Counted from the first letter of the stretch, positions 44,662-54,356 are shown. The stretch is DNA of 64,000 nucleotides from Rugosimonospora sp040255525 (GCA_040255525.1 JBDZVD010000004.1:1-64000); one strand, 5' to 3'. Numbers and translations: made by a program. Notes: a model not told the origin generated them from the sequence alone.

Positions 44662-46449
44662 CTACCGGGGCACCCGCCACAGCCAGACGTCGTCCACGTG
44701 CTGCGGGGCACCGAACAGCTCGGTCGCCGCGGTTCGCAGTTTGCCGGCGTTGGCGGCCCACTTGTCCCCGGAGCCGGGAGCGGAGAGCACGATCAGCCTG
44801 GCGTGCCAGTAGGCCAGGTCCTGCCGCGCGTGCAGCCGGTCGAGGTCGGTGACCTGGATGTCCGCGCCGGTCAGCGCGACCGAGGTGAGGAGCGCGTACG
44901 TCGGCCGGGGTACCGGGCCGATGCGGCTGCGCCCGTCCGGCCCGCCGGGGCCGAGGAAGAATCCGGCCGGGATGGCGAAGCCGAAGTGTGTCGCGGTCTG
45001 CCAGCGCTGCCCGTTCGGCAGCAGGTCGGACGGGGGCGGCACCGGCACCAGCGTCTGTCCCTCGTGGATGTACCGGCGCCAGGTCCCATCGGTGAAGAAG
45101 TGCGGCACCGGATCGCGCCGGGCCGCCGGGATGGACAGCGGAACGATCGGCAGCAGTGCGACGACGAAGGCGGCGAGCCACGCGTTGCGCCGGCGCACCG
45201 GCAGCAGCAGCGCCCGGTCCAGCGCGCACGTGAGCAGGAACCCGATGATCGGGATCAGGGTCAGGTCGATCCGGGCCGGCAGTGCGGAGTCGAAGATGGG
45301 CAACCGGGCCAGCGCCGCGTACGGCAGCGGTACCGGCGTGCTCCACGACCAGACGTGCAGTCGCGGCCCCAGCGCCAGCACCGCGAGTACCAGGCCGGTG
45401 ATGGCCACCGCCCGTACCGCCGGCCGGCGCCACAGCACCGCCACGATCGCCACCGAGAGGATCAGCAACCCCGGCCCGAAGAACGTGGTCTCCTCGGTGA
45501 AGTTGGGCGCCAGGTGGTGCCACAGGCCGGCCAGCCGGGCCATGGACAGGTACGGAAACGCCGCGTACGAGGCCAGGTTCTCGCTGTGGATCCGCTGGTC
45601 GAACCCGATGCCGTGGTACCGCTGCGGCCCGGCGAACTGCATGTACAGCGGGTACCCGAGCAGCACCACGCCGACCACGGCGGCGACGGCGAGCCCGCGC
45701 AGGAAGCCGGGCGCCTTCGCCCGTGCCTCCGGCCGGCGCGTCCACGCCCAGAGCGCGACGAACAGCGCCAGCCCGAGCGCCACGAAGAACAGCATCTCCG
45801 CGCCGATGGAGAACTCCAGCACCACCAGCACACCGAGGGTCGCACCGCGACGCACCGGCCGGCGGCCCTCGCCCAGCCGCAGCACGGCCAGCACGATGAA
45901 CGGCACCAGGAACTGGCCGGTGAAGTTCAGGTGGCCGTTGGCGTGCGAGACCATCCCGGGGGCGAAGCCGCAGAAGAAGGCGCCGAGCGCTGCGGCCGCG
46001 CGGGTACGCGTGAGGTGCCGGGACAGCACGTGGTACCACGCGTACGGGGTGAGGATCAGGTTCAGCGTCAGGACGACCAGGAACGCCACCGGCGCGCCCA
46101 GGGTGAGTGTGATCGGCGAGAGTAGCCCGCCGACCACGACCATGGAGGTGTTGACCGCGAGGTTGACCCCGGTCGGCGCGTTGAGCAGCGTGGTCCAGAA
46201 CGGGTTGTCCAGGTGGGTAACCGAGTGCGCGGCGTAGGTCAGCAGCCACTCGAACAGCGACTGGTCGCCCCGGTTGTGCAGGACCACCCGGTAGTTCGGG
46301 TCGACCCACAGTTGCCAGGTCAGGTAGAACGCGCCGGCTACGCAGGCGGCCAGGACGGCCAGGTCGAACCGGCGGCCGGGCTGGCGGCCGGTGGCCGGCC
46401 GCGGCGGTACCGTGCTGGATTCGGCGGCCTGTTCGACCGCAGCCGTCAC
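44662..46449 (-). CDS. Multi-pass membrane protein, GT-C glycosyltransferase-like
   Basis: 595 residues with about eleven to twelve hydrophobic segments and a soluble extracytoplasmic tail of about 150 residues. The arrangement and motifs such as GDQSLFEWLLTYAAHSV (first loop, acidic) and HANGHLNFTGQFLVPF resemble GT-C fold polyprenyl-phosphate-dependent sugar transferases, but the catalytic signature is not certain. The C-terminal tail (TWRRYIHEGQTLVPVP, then DVWLWRVPR) is soluble. GTG 46449 is chosen because it overlaps the epimerase stop by four bases (GTGA); an upstream ATG 46464 is an alternative. It probably belongs to the epimerase transcript. Confidence 0.7.
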   Translation of the reverse strand: MTAAVEQAAESSTVPPRPATGRQPGRRFDLAVLAACVAGAFYLTWQLWVDPNYRVVLHNRGDQSLFEWLLTYAAHSVTHLDNPFWTTLLNAPTGVNLAVNTSMVVVGGLLSPITLTLGAPVAFLVVLTLNLILTPYAWYHVLSRHLTRTRAAAALGAFFCGFAPGMVSHANGHLNFTGQFLVPFIVLAVLRLGEGRRPVRRGATLGVLVVLEFSIGAEMLFFVALGLALFVALWAWTRRPEARAKAPGFLRGLAVAAVVGVVLLGYPLYMQFAGPQRYHGIGFDQRIHSENLASYAAFPYLSMARLAGLWHHLAPNFTEETTFFGPGLLILSVAIVAVLWRRPAVRAVAITGLVLAVLALGPRLHVWSWSTPVPLPYAALARLPIFDSALPARIDLTLIPIIGFLLTCALDRALLLPVRRRNAWLAAFVVALLPIVPLSIPAARRDPVPHFFTDGTWRRYIHEGQTLVPVPPPSDLLPNGQRWQTATHFGFAIPAGFFLGPGGPDGRSRIGPVPRPTYALLTSVALTGADIQVTDLDRLHARQDLAYWHARLIVLSAPGSGDKWAANAGKLRTAATELFGAPQHVDDVWLWRVPR

Positions 46450-47336
46450 TTGCCTACCACCCATCGCAACGCGGACTCCAGGTCCTGGTGTTCGTACCGG
46501 AACGACGACGCGGTCAGCACGCCGGGCAGTACACGCTGGCTGATCACCGCCTCGTGGGCGAACTCGCCGGCCGCCACCCGCAGGACGGGCGCCGGTACGG
46601 CGAACAGCGCCGGCCGGCCGAGTACCCCTGCGAGAGTACGGGTGAACTCCCAGTTACGTACCGGCGCCACCCCGGTGAGGTTGACCGCCCCGGCGATGTC
46701 GGCGCGCAGTAAGAATTCGATCGCGGACAGCTCATCGGCGAGCGAGATCCAGGGCAGCCACTGCCGGCCGGACCCCAACCTGCCGCCCAACCCGTACCTG
46801 AACAGCGGCATCATCGGCTTGAGGTACCCGCCGCCCGGCCCGAGGATCACACCGCTGCGGATGCGGACCACCCGGACCCCGGCGCGTTCCGCGGGGGCCG
46901 TCGCGGCCTCCCATGCCTGGCAGAGGTCGGCGAGGAAACTGTTTCCGGGCGGCGCGCTCTCGTCGACCTCGCGCTCACCGGTGTCCCCGTAGTACCCGAC
47001 CGCGGACGCGTTGATCATCACCTTGGGCGGGGACTGGCTCGCGGCCGCGGCCTTCGCGATCGTCGAGGTCGCGTTGATCCGGCTGGACCGCAGCAGCTTC
47101 TTGAACTCGTCGTTCCAGCGCCGGTCGCCGACCCCGACGCCAGCCAGATTGATCACCGCGTCGGCGCCGTCGAGGATCGTGGGGTCCAGTTCGTCCTGGT
47201 TCGGGCGCCAGCCGACCTCGTCCGGGCCGCTCGGCTCCCGGCGGACCAGCCGCACGACATCGTGCCCGCAGTCGCGTAACCGCTGGACGAGGGGTTTGCC
47301 GATGAACCCGGACGATCCGCCGACGATGATCCGCAT
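46446..47336 (-). CDS. TIGR01777/SDR39U1 family epimerase-like protein
   Basis: 296-residue extended short-chain dehydrogenase. N-terminal Rossmann motif MRIIVGGSSGFIGKPL; the conserved AVINLAGVGVGDRRW, the catalytic tyrosine region NASAVGYYGDTGEREVDE, and WISLADELSAIEFLLRA are TIGR01777 signatures. The family appears in actinobacteria next to sucB/lipB (the mycobacterial counterpart lies in the same place) but its substrate is unknown. ATG 47336. 64 bases downstream of sucB on the same strand; its stop overlaps the start of the membrane-protein gene. Confidence 0.88.
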   Translation of the reverse strand: MRIIVGGSSGFIGKPLVQRLRDCGHDVVRLVRREPSGPDEVGWRPNQDELDPTILDGADAVINLAGVGVGDRRWNDEFKKLLRSSRINATSTIAKAAAASQSPPKVMINASAVGYYGDTGEREVDESAPPGNSFLADLCQAWEAATAPAERAGVRVVRIRSGVILGPGGGYLKPMMPLFRYGLGGRLGSGRQWLPWISLADELSAIEFLLRADIAGAVNLTGVAPVRNWEFTRTLAGVLGRPALFAVPAPVLRVAAGEFAHEAVISQRVLPGVLTASSFRYEHQDLESALRWVVGK

Positions 47337-47400
47337 GCCGTCCATCCTCGCCGACAAAGCGCGATGGCGTACGAGCCGTCACCCGGCCACGGGTCGGGAG

Positions 47401-49254
47401 TCAGAGCCCCAGTTCGGCCTCGAAGTTGCCGGCCTCCAACCGCTCCTTGATCGTGCCGAGGAACCGGGCGGCGTCCGCGCCGTCCACCAGGCGGTGGTCG
47501 TAGGACAGCGCCAGGTAGACCATCGACCGCGGCGTGATCACTTCGCCCAGGTCCGGGTCGTTGACGACCACGGCACGGCGCACCACGGCGCCGGTACCGA
47601 GGATGCCGACCTGCGGCTGGTTGATGATCGGAGTGTCGAACAGCGCTCCCCGGCTGCCCGTGTTGGTCAGCGTGAACGTGCCGCCGGACAGCTCATCCGG
47701 GCTGATCTTGTTGTTGCGGGTGCGCTCGGCGATGTCGGCGATCCTCCGGGCCAGCCCGGCCAGGTTGAGATCGCCCGCGTTCCGGATCACCGGTACCACC
47801 AGGCCCCGTTCGGTGTCGACGGCCATGCCCAGGTGCTCGGCGTCGTGGTACGTGACGGTGCCGGCCTCCAGGTCGAGCGAGGCGTTGACGTTCGGGTGTA
47901 CCCGCAGCGCCTCGATCGTGGCCACCGCGAAGAACGGCAGGAACGACAGCTTCACCCCCTCGCGCCGCTGGAAGTCCGCCTTGGCCGCGTCGCGCAGCCG
48001 GGCGATCTTCGTGACGTCGACCTCGACCACCGTGGTCAGCTGCGCCGAGATCTGCAGCGACTCGACCATCCGCCGGGCGATCAGCGCACGCATCCGGGGC
48101 AGCTTCTCCGTGCGGCCACGCAGCGGGCTCGGCTCCGGCTTCGCGACCGGGGTGCTCAGCGCCCGGGGCGCCGGCTGCGCTGCGGCCGCCGCCTCGGCCG
48201 CCCGCCGGGCCTCAGCCGCCCGCCGGGCCTCGGCCGCGTCCAGCACGTCCTGCTTGCGGATCCGGCCACCGACGCCGGTGCCGCGCAGGCTGCTCAGGTC
48301 GACGCCGTGCTCGGCGGCCAGCTTGCGGACCAGCGGCGTCACGTACCCGGCGTCTTCACCGCCGCCGGTCGGCGCCGCCTGGTTCACGGTCGCGGTCGGG
48401 GCGGGCGCGCTGATCTGGTCGGCGGCCGGCGGCTGGGCGGCCTGTGCCCGGGCCTGGACGGCCGGCTGCGCCGGAGCGGCCTGAACCGGAGCCGGGCGCT
48501 GCGGCGCCGGAGCCTGCGGCGCGGGTGCGGCCGGTCGAGCCGGAGGAGCCGGCGCGGCCTGGGGCGCGGGGGCTGGCTTCGCGGCTGGCGGGGCCGGCGT
48601 GGCTCCGGCGGCCCCGATGACCGCCAGCTTCGCGCCGACCTCGACGGTCTCATCCTGGTTGACGGCGATCTCCAGCAGCGTGCCGGCGGCCGGTGCCGGG
48701 ATCTCCGTGTCCACCTTGTCGGTGGACACCTCCAGCAGCGGCTCGTCGGCCTCGACCTGATCGCCGACCTGCTTGAGCCAGCGGGTGACGGTGCCCTCGG
48801 TGACCGACTCGCCGAGGGCCGGCATGGTCACCACGGTGCCGCCGCCCCCGCCGGACGGGCCGCCTGCGGGCTCGGCCGGGGCCTGGGCGGCGGCCGGAGC
48901 GGGCGCCTCGGTCTCCGCGGGCTTCTCGGTCGACGGCTCGTCGACCGGCTCGGCCGGCTGCTCGTCCGGTACGGTCGCCTGCTCCTCGGGCGCGGAAAGC
49001 GCGCCGGTGTCCTCACCCTCGCCGGCGATCACCGCCAGCTCGCTGCCGACCGGCGCGGTCTCGTCCTGCTGCACGACAATCTGGGTCAGCACGCCGGTGG
49101 CCGGCGCCGGAATCTCGGTGTCCACCTTGTCGGTGGAGACCTCCAGCAGCGGCTCGTCGGCCTCGACCTGATCGCCGACCTGCTTGAGCCAGCGGGTGAC
49201 GGTGCCCTCGGTGACGCTCTCCCCGAGCTGCGGCATGGTGACCGATACCGGCAT
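47401..49254 (-). CDS. sucB: 2-oxoglutarate dehydrogenase E2, dihydrolipoyl succinyltransferase
   Basis: Core acyltransferase of the 2-oxoglutarate (or related 2-oxoacid) dehydrogenase complex. 617 residues: two lipoyl domains (1-80 and about 145-220), each with the lipoyl-Lys in STDKVDTEIPAP, a long alanine/proline hinge, a peripheral subunit-binding domain (VTPLVRKLAAEHGVDLSSL), and the catalytic domain with the DHRLVDG active-site motif near the end. The two lipoyl domains are nearly identical even in DNA (about 48645-48830 and 49060-49240), a recent or conversion-maintained duplication. The start is ATG 49254. LipA and LipB in this window modify these domains. lpd lies immediately upstream on the same strand. 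Confidence 0.94.
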   Translation of the reverse strand: MPVSVTMPQLGESVTEGTVTRWLKQVGDQVEADEPLLEVSTDKVDTEIPAPATGVLTQIVVQQDETAPVGSELAVIAGEGEDTGALSAPEEQATVPDEQPAEPVDEPSTEKPAETEAPAPAAAQAPAEPAGGPSGGGGGTVVTMPALGESVTEGTVTRWLKQVGDQVEADEPLLEVSTDKVDTEIPAPAAGTLLEIAVNQDETVEVGAKLAVIGAAGATPAPPAAKPAPAPQAAPAPPARPAAPAPQAPAPQRPAPVQAAPAQPAVQARAQAAQPPAADQISAPAPTATVNQAAPTGGGEDAGYVTPLVRKLAAEHGVDLSSLRGTGVGGRIRKQDVLDAAEARRAAEARRAAEAAAAAQPAPRALSTPVAKPEPSPLRGRTEKLPRMRALIARRMVESLQISAQLTTVVEVDVTKIARLRDAAKADFQRREGVKLSFLPFFAVATIEALRVHPNVNASLDLEAGTVTYHDAEHLGMAVDTERGLVVPVIRNAGDLNLAGLARRIADIAERTRNNKISPDELSGGTFTLTNTGSRGALFDTPIINQPQVGILGTGAVVRRAVVVNDPDLGEVITPRSMVYLALSYDHRLVDGADAARFLGTIKERLEAGNFEAELGL

Positions 49255-49310
49255 GTCGTGTGACTCCTTGGATTGTGTCTCAGTTTTTCGGATCGGTCCC
49301 GGGCGGTGGC

Positions 49311-50693
49311 TCAGCCGTGCACGTGCAGCGGCTTGCCGGCCAGCGCCAGGTGGGCCTCGCCGATCGCCTCGCTCTGCGTCGGGTGCGGGTGGATAAGCTG
49401 GGCGACCTCGGCCGGGAAGGCCTCCCAGTTGTAGATCAGCTGCGCCTCGGAGCTCAGCTCGCCGATCCGGTCGCCGACCATGTGCACGCCGACCACCGGA
49501 CCCTCGGGCGCCCGTACCAGCTTCACGAAGCCGGAGGTCTTGAGGATCTGGCTCTTGCCGTTGCCGGCGAGGTCGTAGGTGAGCGTCTGCACGCCGTCAC
49601 CGTACAGCTCACGGGCGCGCGCCTCGGTCAGACCGACCGAGGACACCTCCGGTGAGGTGTAGGTGATCCGGGGGATGCCGTTCTCGTCGATCGGGGCCGG
49701 GCCGAGCCCGGCGATCTCCTCGGCCACGAAGATGCCCTGGGCGAAGCCGCGGTGGGCCAGTTGCAGGCCGGGGACGATGTCGCCGACCGCGTACACGTTC
49801 GGCAGGTTGGTGCGCAGCCGCTCGTCGGCCAGGACGAACCCGCGCTCCATGTTCAGGCCCTGCTCCTCGTACCCGAGGTTGGCCGTGGTCGGGCCGCGGC
49901 CGACGGCGACCAGCAGCAGCTCCGCCTCGAACGTCTCACCGCCCTGGATGCTGACCTTGACGCCGCTTTCGGTGCGCTCCACCGTCTCGAACGGCTTGCC
50001 GGTCTTGAACGTGATGCCGCGCTTGCGGAACGCCCGCTCCAGCGCCTTGGAGCTCTGCTCGTCCTCGGGTGGCAGCAGCCGGGGCAGCGCCTCGATGATC
50101 GTCACGTCGACGCCGAAGGACTTCCAGGCGCTCGCGAACTCGCAGCCGATCACGCCGCCGCCCAGGATGATCGCCGAGGTGGGCACGTGGTCCAGGTTCA
50201 GCGCGTGCTCTGAGGTGATCACCCGCTCGCCGTCGATCTCCAGCCCCGGCAGGCTCTTCGAGTACGAGCCGGTGGCCAGGATGAGGTCGTGGCCGGTGAC
50301 CCGCTCACCGTTGACCTCGACAGTGGTCGGGCCGACCAGCCGGCCCTCGCCCTCGAACACCGTGACCTTGTTGGCCTTGAACAGTCCCTGCAGGCCGCGG
50401 TAGAGCCGGGACACCACGGAGTCCTTGTAGGCGTTGACGCCCTTCATGTCGATGCCGTTGAAGCCGACCTGTACACCGAACTGCTCGCCCTCGCGCGCCA
50501 GGTCGGCGACCTCGCCGGCGTGCAGCAACGCCTTGGTCGGGATGCATCCCCGATGGAGGCAGGTGCCGCCGAGCTTGTCCTTCTCGATGAGCGCGACGGA
50601 CAGGCCCAGCTCTGCCGCTCGGAAGGCCGCCGCGTACCCGCCGCTCCCACCGCCGAGAATAACGACGTCGTAACTGTTGGTCTCGTCGCTCAC
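49311..50693 (-). CDS. lpdA: Dihydrolipoyl dehydrogenase (E3)
   Basis: Flavoprotein that reoxidises dihydrolipoyl groups of SucB, of other E2 proteins and of the glycine cleavage H protein, with NAD+. 460 residues. FAD-binding YDVVILGGGSGGYAAAFRAA, redox-active disulfide GGTCLHRGCIPTKALLH (C-x4-C), NAD-binding AIILGGGVIGCEFASAW, and the dimer-interface active-site His-Glu in HPHPTQSEAIGE. ATG would be missed; the start is GTG 50693. Its stop is 56 bases before sucB on the same strand, so lpd-sucB-epimerase-membrane protein are likely one transcript. Confidence 0.95.
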   Translation of the reverse strand: MSDETNSYDVVILGGGSGGYAAAFRAAELGLSVALIEKDKLGGTCLHRGCIPTKALLHAGEVADLAREGEQFGVQVGFNGIDMKGVNAYKDSVVSRLYRGLQGLFKANKVTVFEGEGRLVGPTTVEVNGERVTGHDLILATGSYSKSLPGLEIDGERVITSEHALNLDHVPTSAIILGGGVIGCEFASAWKSFGVDVTIIEALPRLLPPEDEQSSKALERAFRKRGITFKTGKPFETVERTESGVKVSIQGGETFEAELLLVAVGRGPTTANLGYEEQGLNMERGFVLADERLRTNLPNVYAVGDIVPGLQLAHRGFAQGIFVAEEIAGLGPAPIDENGIPRITYTSPEVSSVGLTEARARELYGDGVQTLTYDLAGNGKSQILKTSGFVKLVRAPEGPVVGVHMVGDRIGELSSEAQLIYNWEAFPAEVAQLIHPHPTQSEAIGEAHLALAGKPLHVHG

Positions 50694-50864
50694 GTGCTCT
50701 CCCAGGGAAGCGCGGCTCTGCGTGTAGGGGGAGAGGTCGCCCCGACGCGAGGGGCAACCGCCTCGGCCATCTTGTCACTACCCTGATACGGCTGCGACGT
50801 GAGGTGCGCAACGACACGTTTGGGCGGCGTACCCTTTGCCCAAAGGCCGGGGAGGAGAAGACGG

Positions 50865-51194
50865 GTGGCCTGGTTCCGACGCCGGGGTGGATCCGCGACG
50901 GCAGCTGCCGATCGGGGGGCGTACCGAGCTGATCTTGAGTATCTTGAGCAGTTTGTCCGGTCCCGCCGCGGCGTCGAGGCGTTCCTGGAGCCTCGCACGA
51001 CGGTCACCGAAAATACGGTGATCTTGATCGCGCACGACGGCGAGTGGACCAGGCGGCGGGTACCCAACCCGGAGAGCGCCCGGCAGTTCGCCTCCCGGCT
51101 CAGCATTCCGGTCTACGACGTCCGGCTGGTCGGCTACCCCCAGCGGATGCGCGACTACAACCAGCGCCGCAAGAAAGCGGCCGGCAACAACTGA
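50865..51194 (+). CDS. Small conserved actinobacterial protein
   Basis: 109 residues, starting at GTG 50865 with a good GGAGGAG ribosome site. The N-terminus is very basic (WFRRRGG), then AYRADLEYLEQFVRSRRGVEAFLEP, strand TTVTENTVILIAHDGEWTRRRVP, and the tail FASRLSIPVYDVRLVGYPQRMRDYNQRRK. This pattern is a short actinobacterial protein sometimes annotated as an oxidoreductase, for which I see no supporting motif. Likely cytosolic. It is divergent from lpd and followed by a degenerate repeat array. Confidence 0.75.
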   Translation: MAWFRRRGGSATAAADRGAYRADLEYLEQFVRSRRGVEAFLEPRTTVTENTVILIAHDGEWTRRRVPNPESARQFASRLSIPVYDVRLVGYPQRMRDYNQRRKKAAGNN

Positions 51195-51209
51195 GGCCGG
51201 AACGCCCGC

Positions 51210-51352
51210 GACAACCCAGTGGCGCCCTATGGCAACGCAGTGGCGCTCGATGGCAACGCGGCAGCGCTTCGTGACGGGACAGTGGCTTTGCGACACGGCG
51301 GCAGCGCTTCGTGACAACCAGTCGCGCTTCGTGATGGGACAGTGGCGCCCCG
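51210..51352. repeat. Degenerate 20-21 bp repeat array downstream of the small protein
   Basis: Seven imperfect units with the pattern CAGTGGCGC-TTCGTGACAACG fill 51217-51352; GCGCTTCGTGA occurs three times intact (near 51267, 51304, 51323). Units differ at several bases, so this is an older array. It lies between the end of the small protein and the pepA stop, so it is intergenic on both strands. It is unrelated in sequence to the 56-bp repeat at 12507. Confidence 0.75.
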
Positions 51353-51386
51353 GGCGCGGCGTGCCCGGGGCGCCGCACCGGCCGGC

Positions 51387-52931
51387 CTACTCCGCGGCGA
51401 AGCGGTCGATCAGTTCGAGCAACGTACGGACCGGCACCCCGGTGCCGCCCTTCGACAGGTACCCGGTGGGCTCGCCGGAGTGGTAGCTCGGGCCCGCGAT
51501 GTCGATGTGTGCCCAGTCCACCCCTTCGGTCACGAACTCGGACAGGAACACGCCGCCCTGGAGCATGTGCCCGGCCCGGTCCATTCCGCTGTTGACCTGT
51601 GAAATGTCCGCCACCTCGGAGTCCATGCCCTTGCGCACGTCGTCTGGCAGCGGCATCGGCCACGCCGGCTCACCGACCGCGTCGCCGGCCTCCTGCACCC
51701 GGGCGCACAGCGGCGCGGTACCCATGACCCCCGCGACCCGCTTGCCCAGCGCGATCACCTGGCCGCCGGTCAGCGTCGAGGTCTCCAGCAGGTAGTCCGG
51801 CCCATCCTCGCAGGCGCGGGCGATCGCGTCCGCCAGGATCATCCGGCCCTCGGCGTCGGTGTTGAGCACCTCGACCTTCTTGCCGCTGTACATGGCCACC
51901 ACGTCGCCCGGCCGGTACGCCGAGCCGGACACCATGTTCTCCGCCATCGGCAGGTACGCGGTGACGGTGACCTTCGGCTTGAGCTCGGCGACCGCCAGCA
52001 GGGTGGCCGCCACCGCCGCCGCGCCGGCCATGTCCGACTTCATCTCCCACATGCCCTGCGCGGGCTTGATCGACACACCGCCGGTGTCGAACGTGATGCC
52101 CTTGCCGATCAGGGCCACCTTCTTGCGGGAACCCCGGCTCGGCGCGTACGAGATCCGGACGAACCGCGGCGGCGCCTCGGAGCCCTGGCCGACCGCGATG
52201 ATCCCGCCGTACCCGGCCTTCTTGAGCGCCTTCTCGTCGAGCACCTCGACGGTCAGCCCGGCCTTGCGGGCGGCGTCCGCGACCGCGGTGGCGAACGCGG
52301 GCGGGCGCAGGTCGTTCGGGGCGGTGTTGACCCAGTCCCGGGTCTGCGCCACCGCCCGTGCCACGGCCGCGGCCCGCTTGAGTTCGGCCCGGCACGTCTT
52401 GTCGGCCGCGTCCGGTACGTGTACCGACACGGCGCCCACCGGTGCCAGCCGGGCCGGGGTCGACTTGTACCGGGCGAACCGGTACCCGCCGAGCAGCGCG
52501 CCCTCGGCCAGCGCCCGCAGCGCGGCGACATCGCCGTCCGGCTCCTCCGAGACGGGCAGCGCCAGCGCGATCTTCGGCGTACCCGCCAGGGCCCGGACCG
52601 CGTTGCCGGCCGCCCGGCGCAGCGTCTCGGTGGCCGGCAGCGCTCGGGCCGGCTCCGGCCCGAGCCCGACCGCGACGACCAGCGGGGCGCTGATCGTGCC
52701 GAGGGTGGCCATCTTGGTCACCTCACCGGTCGCGCCGGTCGCACCGAGCAGCACCAGCGTGTCCACCAGCCGCCCGTCGAACGCGACGGCGATGCTCTCC
52801 GCGCCGGAGGCGAGCAGCAGCGGCGCCGGGGCATCGGGATCCTGGCTGTAGACGCCGATCACGATGGCCCCGACCGCGAGTTCGGCCGGGTCGGTATCGA
52901 TGAGGTCAAGCGTCGCAATGCTGGTAGTCAC
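51387..52931 (-). CDS. pepA: Leucyl aminopeptidase (M17)
   Basis: Two-zinc cytosolic aminopeptidase. 514 residues, the normal M17 size. The N-terminal domain (1-180) is variable; the catalytic domain has ALIGKGITFDTGGVSIKPAQ, then KSDMAGAAAVAATLLA, the signature NTDAEGRMILADAIA (shortened here to N-T-D-A-E-G-R) and the metal-ligand region. Start GTG 52931 (VTTSIATLDL); a longer upstream frame is not supported. In related organisms this enzyme sits near gcvT and cobalamin genes as here. The gene is divergent from gcvT. Confidence 0.93.
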   Translation of the reverse strand: MTTSIATLDLIDTDPAELAVGAIVIGVYSQDPDAPAPLLLASGAESIAVAFDGRLVDTLVLLGATGATGEVTKMATLGTISAPLVVAVGLGPEPARALPATETLRRAAGNAVRALAGTPKIALALPVSEEPDGDVAALRALAEGALLGGYRFARYKSTPARLAPVGAVSVHVPDAADKTCRAELKRAAAVARAVAQTRDWVNTAPNDLRPPAFATAVADAARKAGLTVEVLDEKALKKAGYGGIIAVGQGSEAPPRFVRISYAPSRGSRKKVALIGKGITFDTGGVSIKPAQGMWEMKSDMAGAAAVAATLLAVAELKPKVTVTAYLPMAENMVSGSAYRPGDVVAMYSGKKVEVLNTDAEGRMILADAIARACEDGPDYLLETSTLTGGQVIALGKRVAGVMGTAPLCARVQEAGDAVGEPAWPMPLPDDVRKGMDSEVADISQVNSGMDRAGHMLQGGVFLSEFVTEGVDWAHIDIAGPSYHSGEPTGYLSKGGTGVPVRTLLELIDRFAAE

Positions 52932-53203
52932 GCGGTTTCTCCAGGGATGTCGGTGCACGGCTTGCGTCGATGCTAACGATCGTGGCCGGTCACGTGCGCC
53001 GGACCGGCCGACCGTGCCCTACCGGCACGGTACGGGACCCTTCCAGAAACGGTCACGGACCCTTTCCCGGTGCCGTCCGGGGGCACTGGGTCGGCGCGCC
53101 CGTGTCGCGCTGTGGCAGCCGGGACCGGCCGTCCGGCCGGTCCGGCTCGGCGCGCCTCGCGCCGCGCAGCGACCCGGACCGGTCGCGCGATAGGTTGCCC
53201 AGC

Positions 53204-54346
53204 ATGTCCTTCCAAGAGCCGGCCCACACCCCAGGCCCTGCCCCGGAATCCCTGCTCGAATCCCCGCTCCGGGAGCGGCATGTCGCCCTCGGTGCGAAGT
53301 TCGCCGCGTTCGGCGGCTGGAACATGCCGCTGGAGTACGCGGGCGGCGGCGTGCTGAAGGAGCACACCGCCGTGCGGGAGGCGGTCGGTGTGTTCGACGT
53401 CTCACACCTGGGCAAGGTCTCCGTGGCCGGACCGGAGGCGGCCGCGTTCCTCAACGACTGCCTGAGCAACGACCTCGGCCGGATCCGGCCGGGCCAGGCG
53501 CAGTACACGCTGTGCTGCGACGACCGGACCGGCGGTGTGGTCGACGACCTCATCGCCTACCTGCGCGGCCCCGACGAGGTGTTCCTGATCCCGAACGCGG
53601 CCAACACCGCCGAGGTCGTGCGCCGGCTGGTCGCCGCCGCGCCGGCCGGCATCGAGATCACCAACCGGCACCGGGACTTCGCCGTACTGGCGGTGCAGGG
53701 GCCGCACTCCGCCGCCGTCCTGGACGGGCTGGGGCTGCCGTCGGGGCACGGGTACATGAGCTTCGAGACCGCCACGCTGGCCGGTACGGAGCTGACCGTG
53801 TGCCGGACCGGCTACACCGGCGAGCACGGGTACGAGCTGGTGGTCCCGTGGGACCGGGCGATCGCGGTGTGGGACGCGCTGCTCGCCGCCGGGCAGCCGC
53901 ACGGCATCCGGGCCGCGGGCCTGGCCGCCCGGGACACGCTGCGCACCGAGATGGGGTACCCGTTGCACGGCCAGGACCTGTCCCTGTCCATCACGCCGTC
54001 GCAGGCGCGGGCCGGCTGGGCGGTCGGCTGGAAGAAGCCGGCGTTCTGGGGCCGGGACGCGCTGCTGGCCGAGCGGGAGGCCGGACCCGTACGGGTACTG
54101 CACGGGCTGGTCGCGCTCGACCGCGGGATCCCTCGGCCGCACATGGCGGTGCTGCGCGGCGACGCGCGGGTCGGCGAGGTCACCAGCGGCACGTTCTCGC
54201 CCACCCGGCGGGTCGGCATCGCGCTGGCCCTGCTGGACTCGTCCGCCGGGCTGGCCGAGGGTGACGAGGTGGAGCTGGACGTACGCGGCCGGCGCTCGCG
54301 CTTCCAGGTGGTCAAGCCCCCATTTGTCACACCCTCGGTGCGATGA
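53204..54346 (+). CDS. gcvT: Aminomethyltransferase (glycine cleavage T protein)
   Basis: Transfers the aminomethyl group of the H protein to tetrahydrofolate in glycine breakdown. 380 residues. Family signatures: VALGAKFAAFGGWNMPLEYAG, GVFDVSHLGKVSVAGPEAAAF, NDDLGRIRPGQAQYT-type region and TGYTGEHGYELVV, plus the C-terminal barrel FVTSGTFSPTRRVGIALA (in part). ATG 53204 chosen as the first start before the family similarity. The 234 bases between pepA and gcvT contain no glycine-riboswitch signature. No gcvP or gcvH in the window. Confidence 0.93.
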   Translation: MSFQEPAHTPGPAPESLLESPLRERHVALGAKFAAFGGWNMPLEYAGGGVLKEHTAVREAVGVFDVSHLGKVSVAGPEAAAFLNDCLSNDLGRIRPGQAQYTLCCDDRTGGVVDDLIAYLRGPDEVFLIPNAANTAEVVRRLVAAAPAGIEITNRHRDFAVLAVQGPHSAAVLDGLGLPSGHGYMSFETATLAGTELTVCRTGYTGEHGYELVVPWDRAIAVWDALLAAGQPHGIRAAGLAARDTLRTEMGYPLHGQDLSLSITPSQARAGWAVGWKKPAFWGRDALLAEREAGPVRVLHGLVALDRGIPRPHMAVLRGDARVGEVTSGTFSPTRRVGIALALLDSSAGLAEGDEVELDVRGRRSRFQVVKPPFVTPSVR

Positions 54347-54356
54347 TGACCCGGTG

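Noticed and set aside
52970..53203. Glycine riboswitch upstream of gcvT
   Set aside because: The gap has GC-rich imperfect repeats but none of the conserved glycine-riboswitch core sequence.
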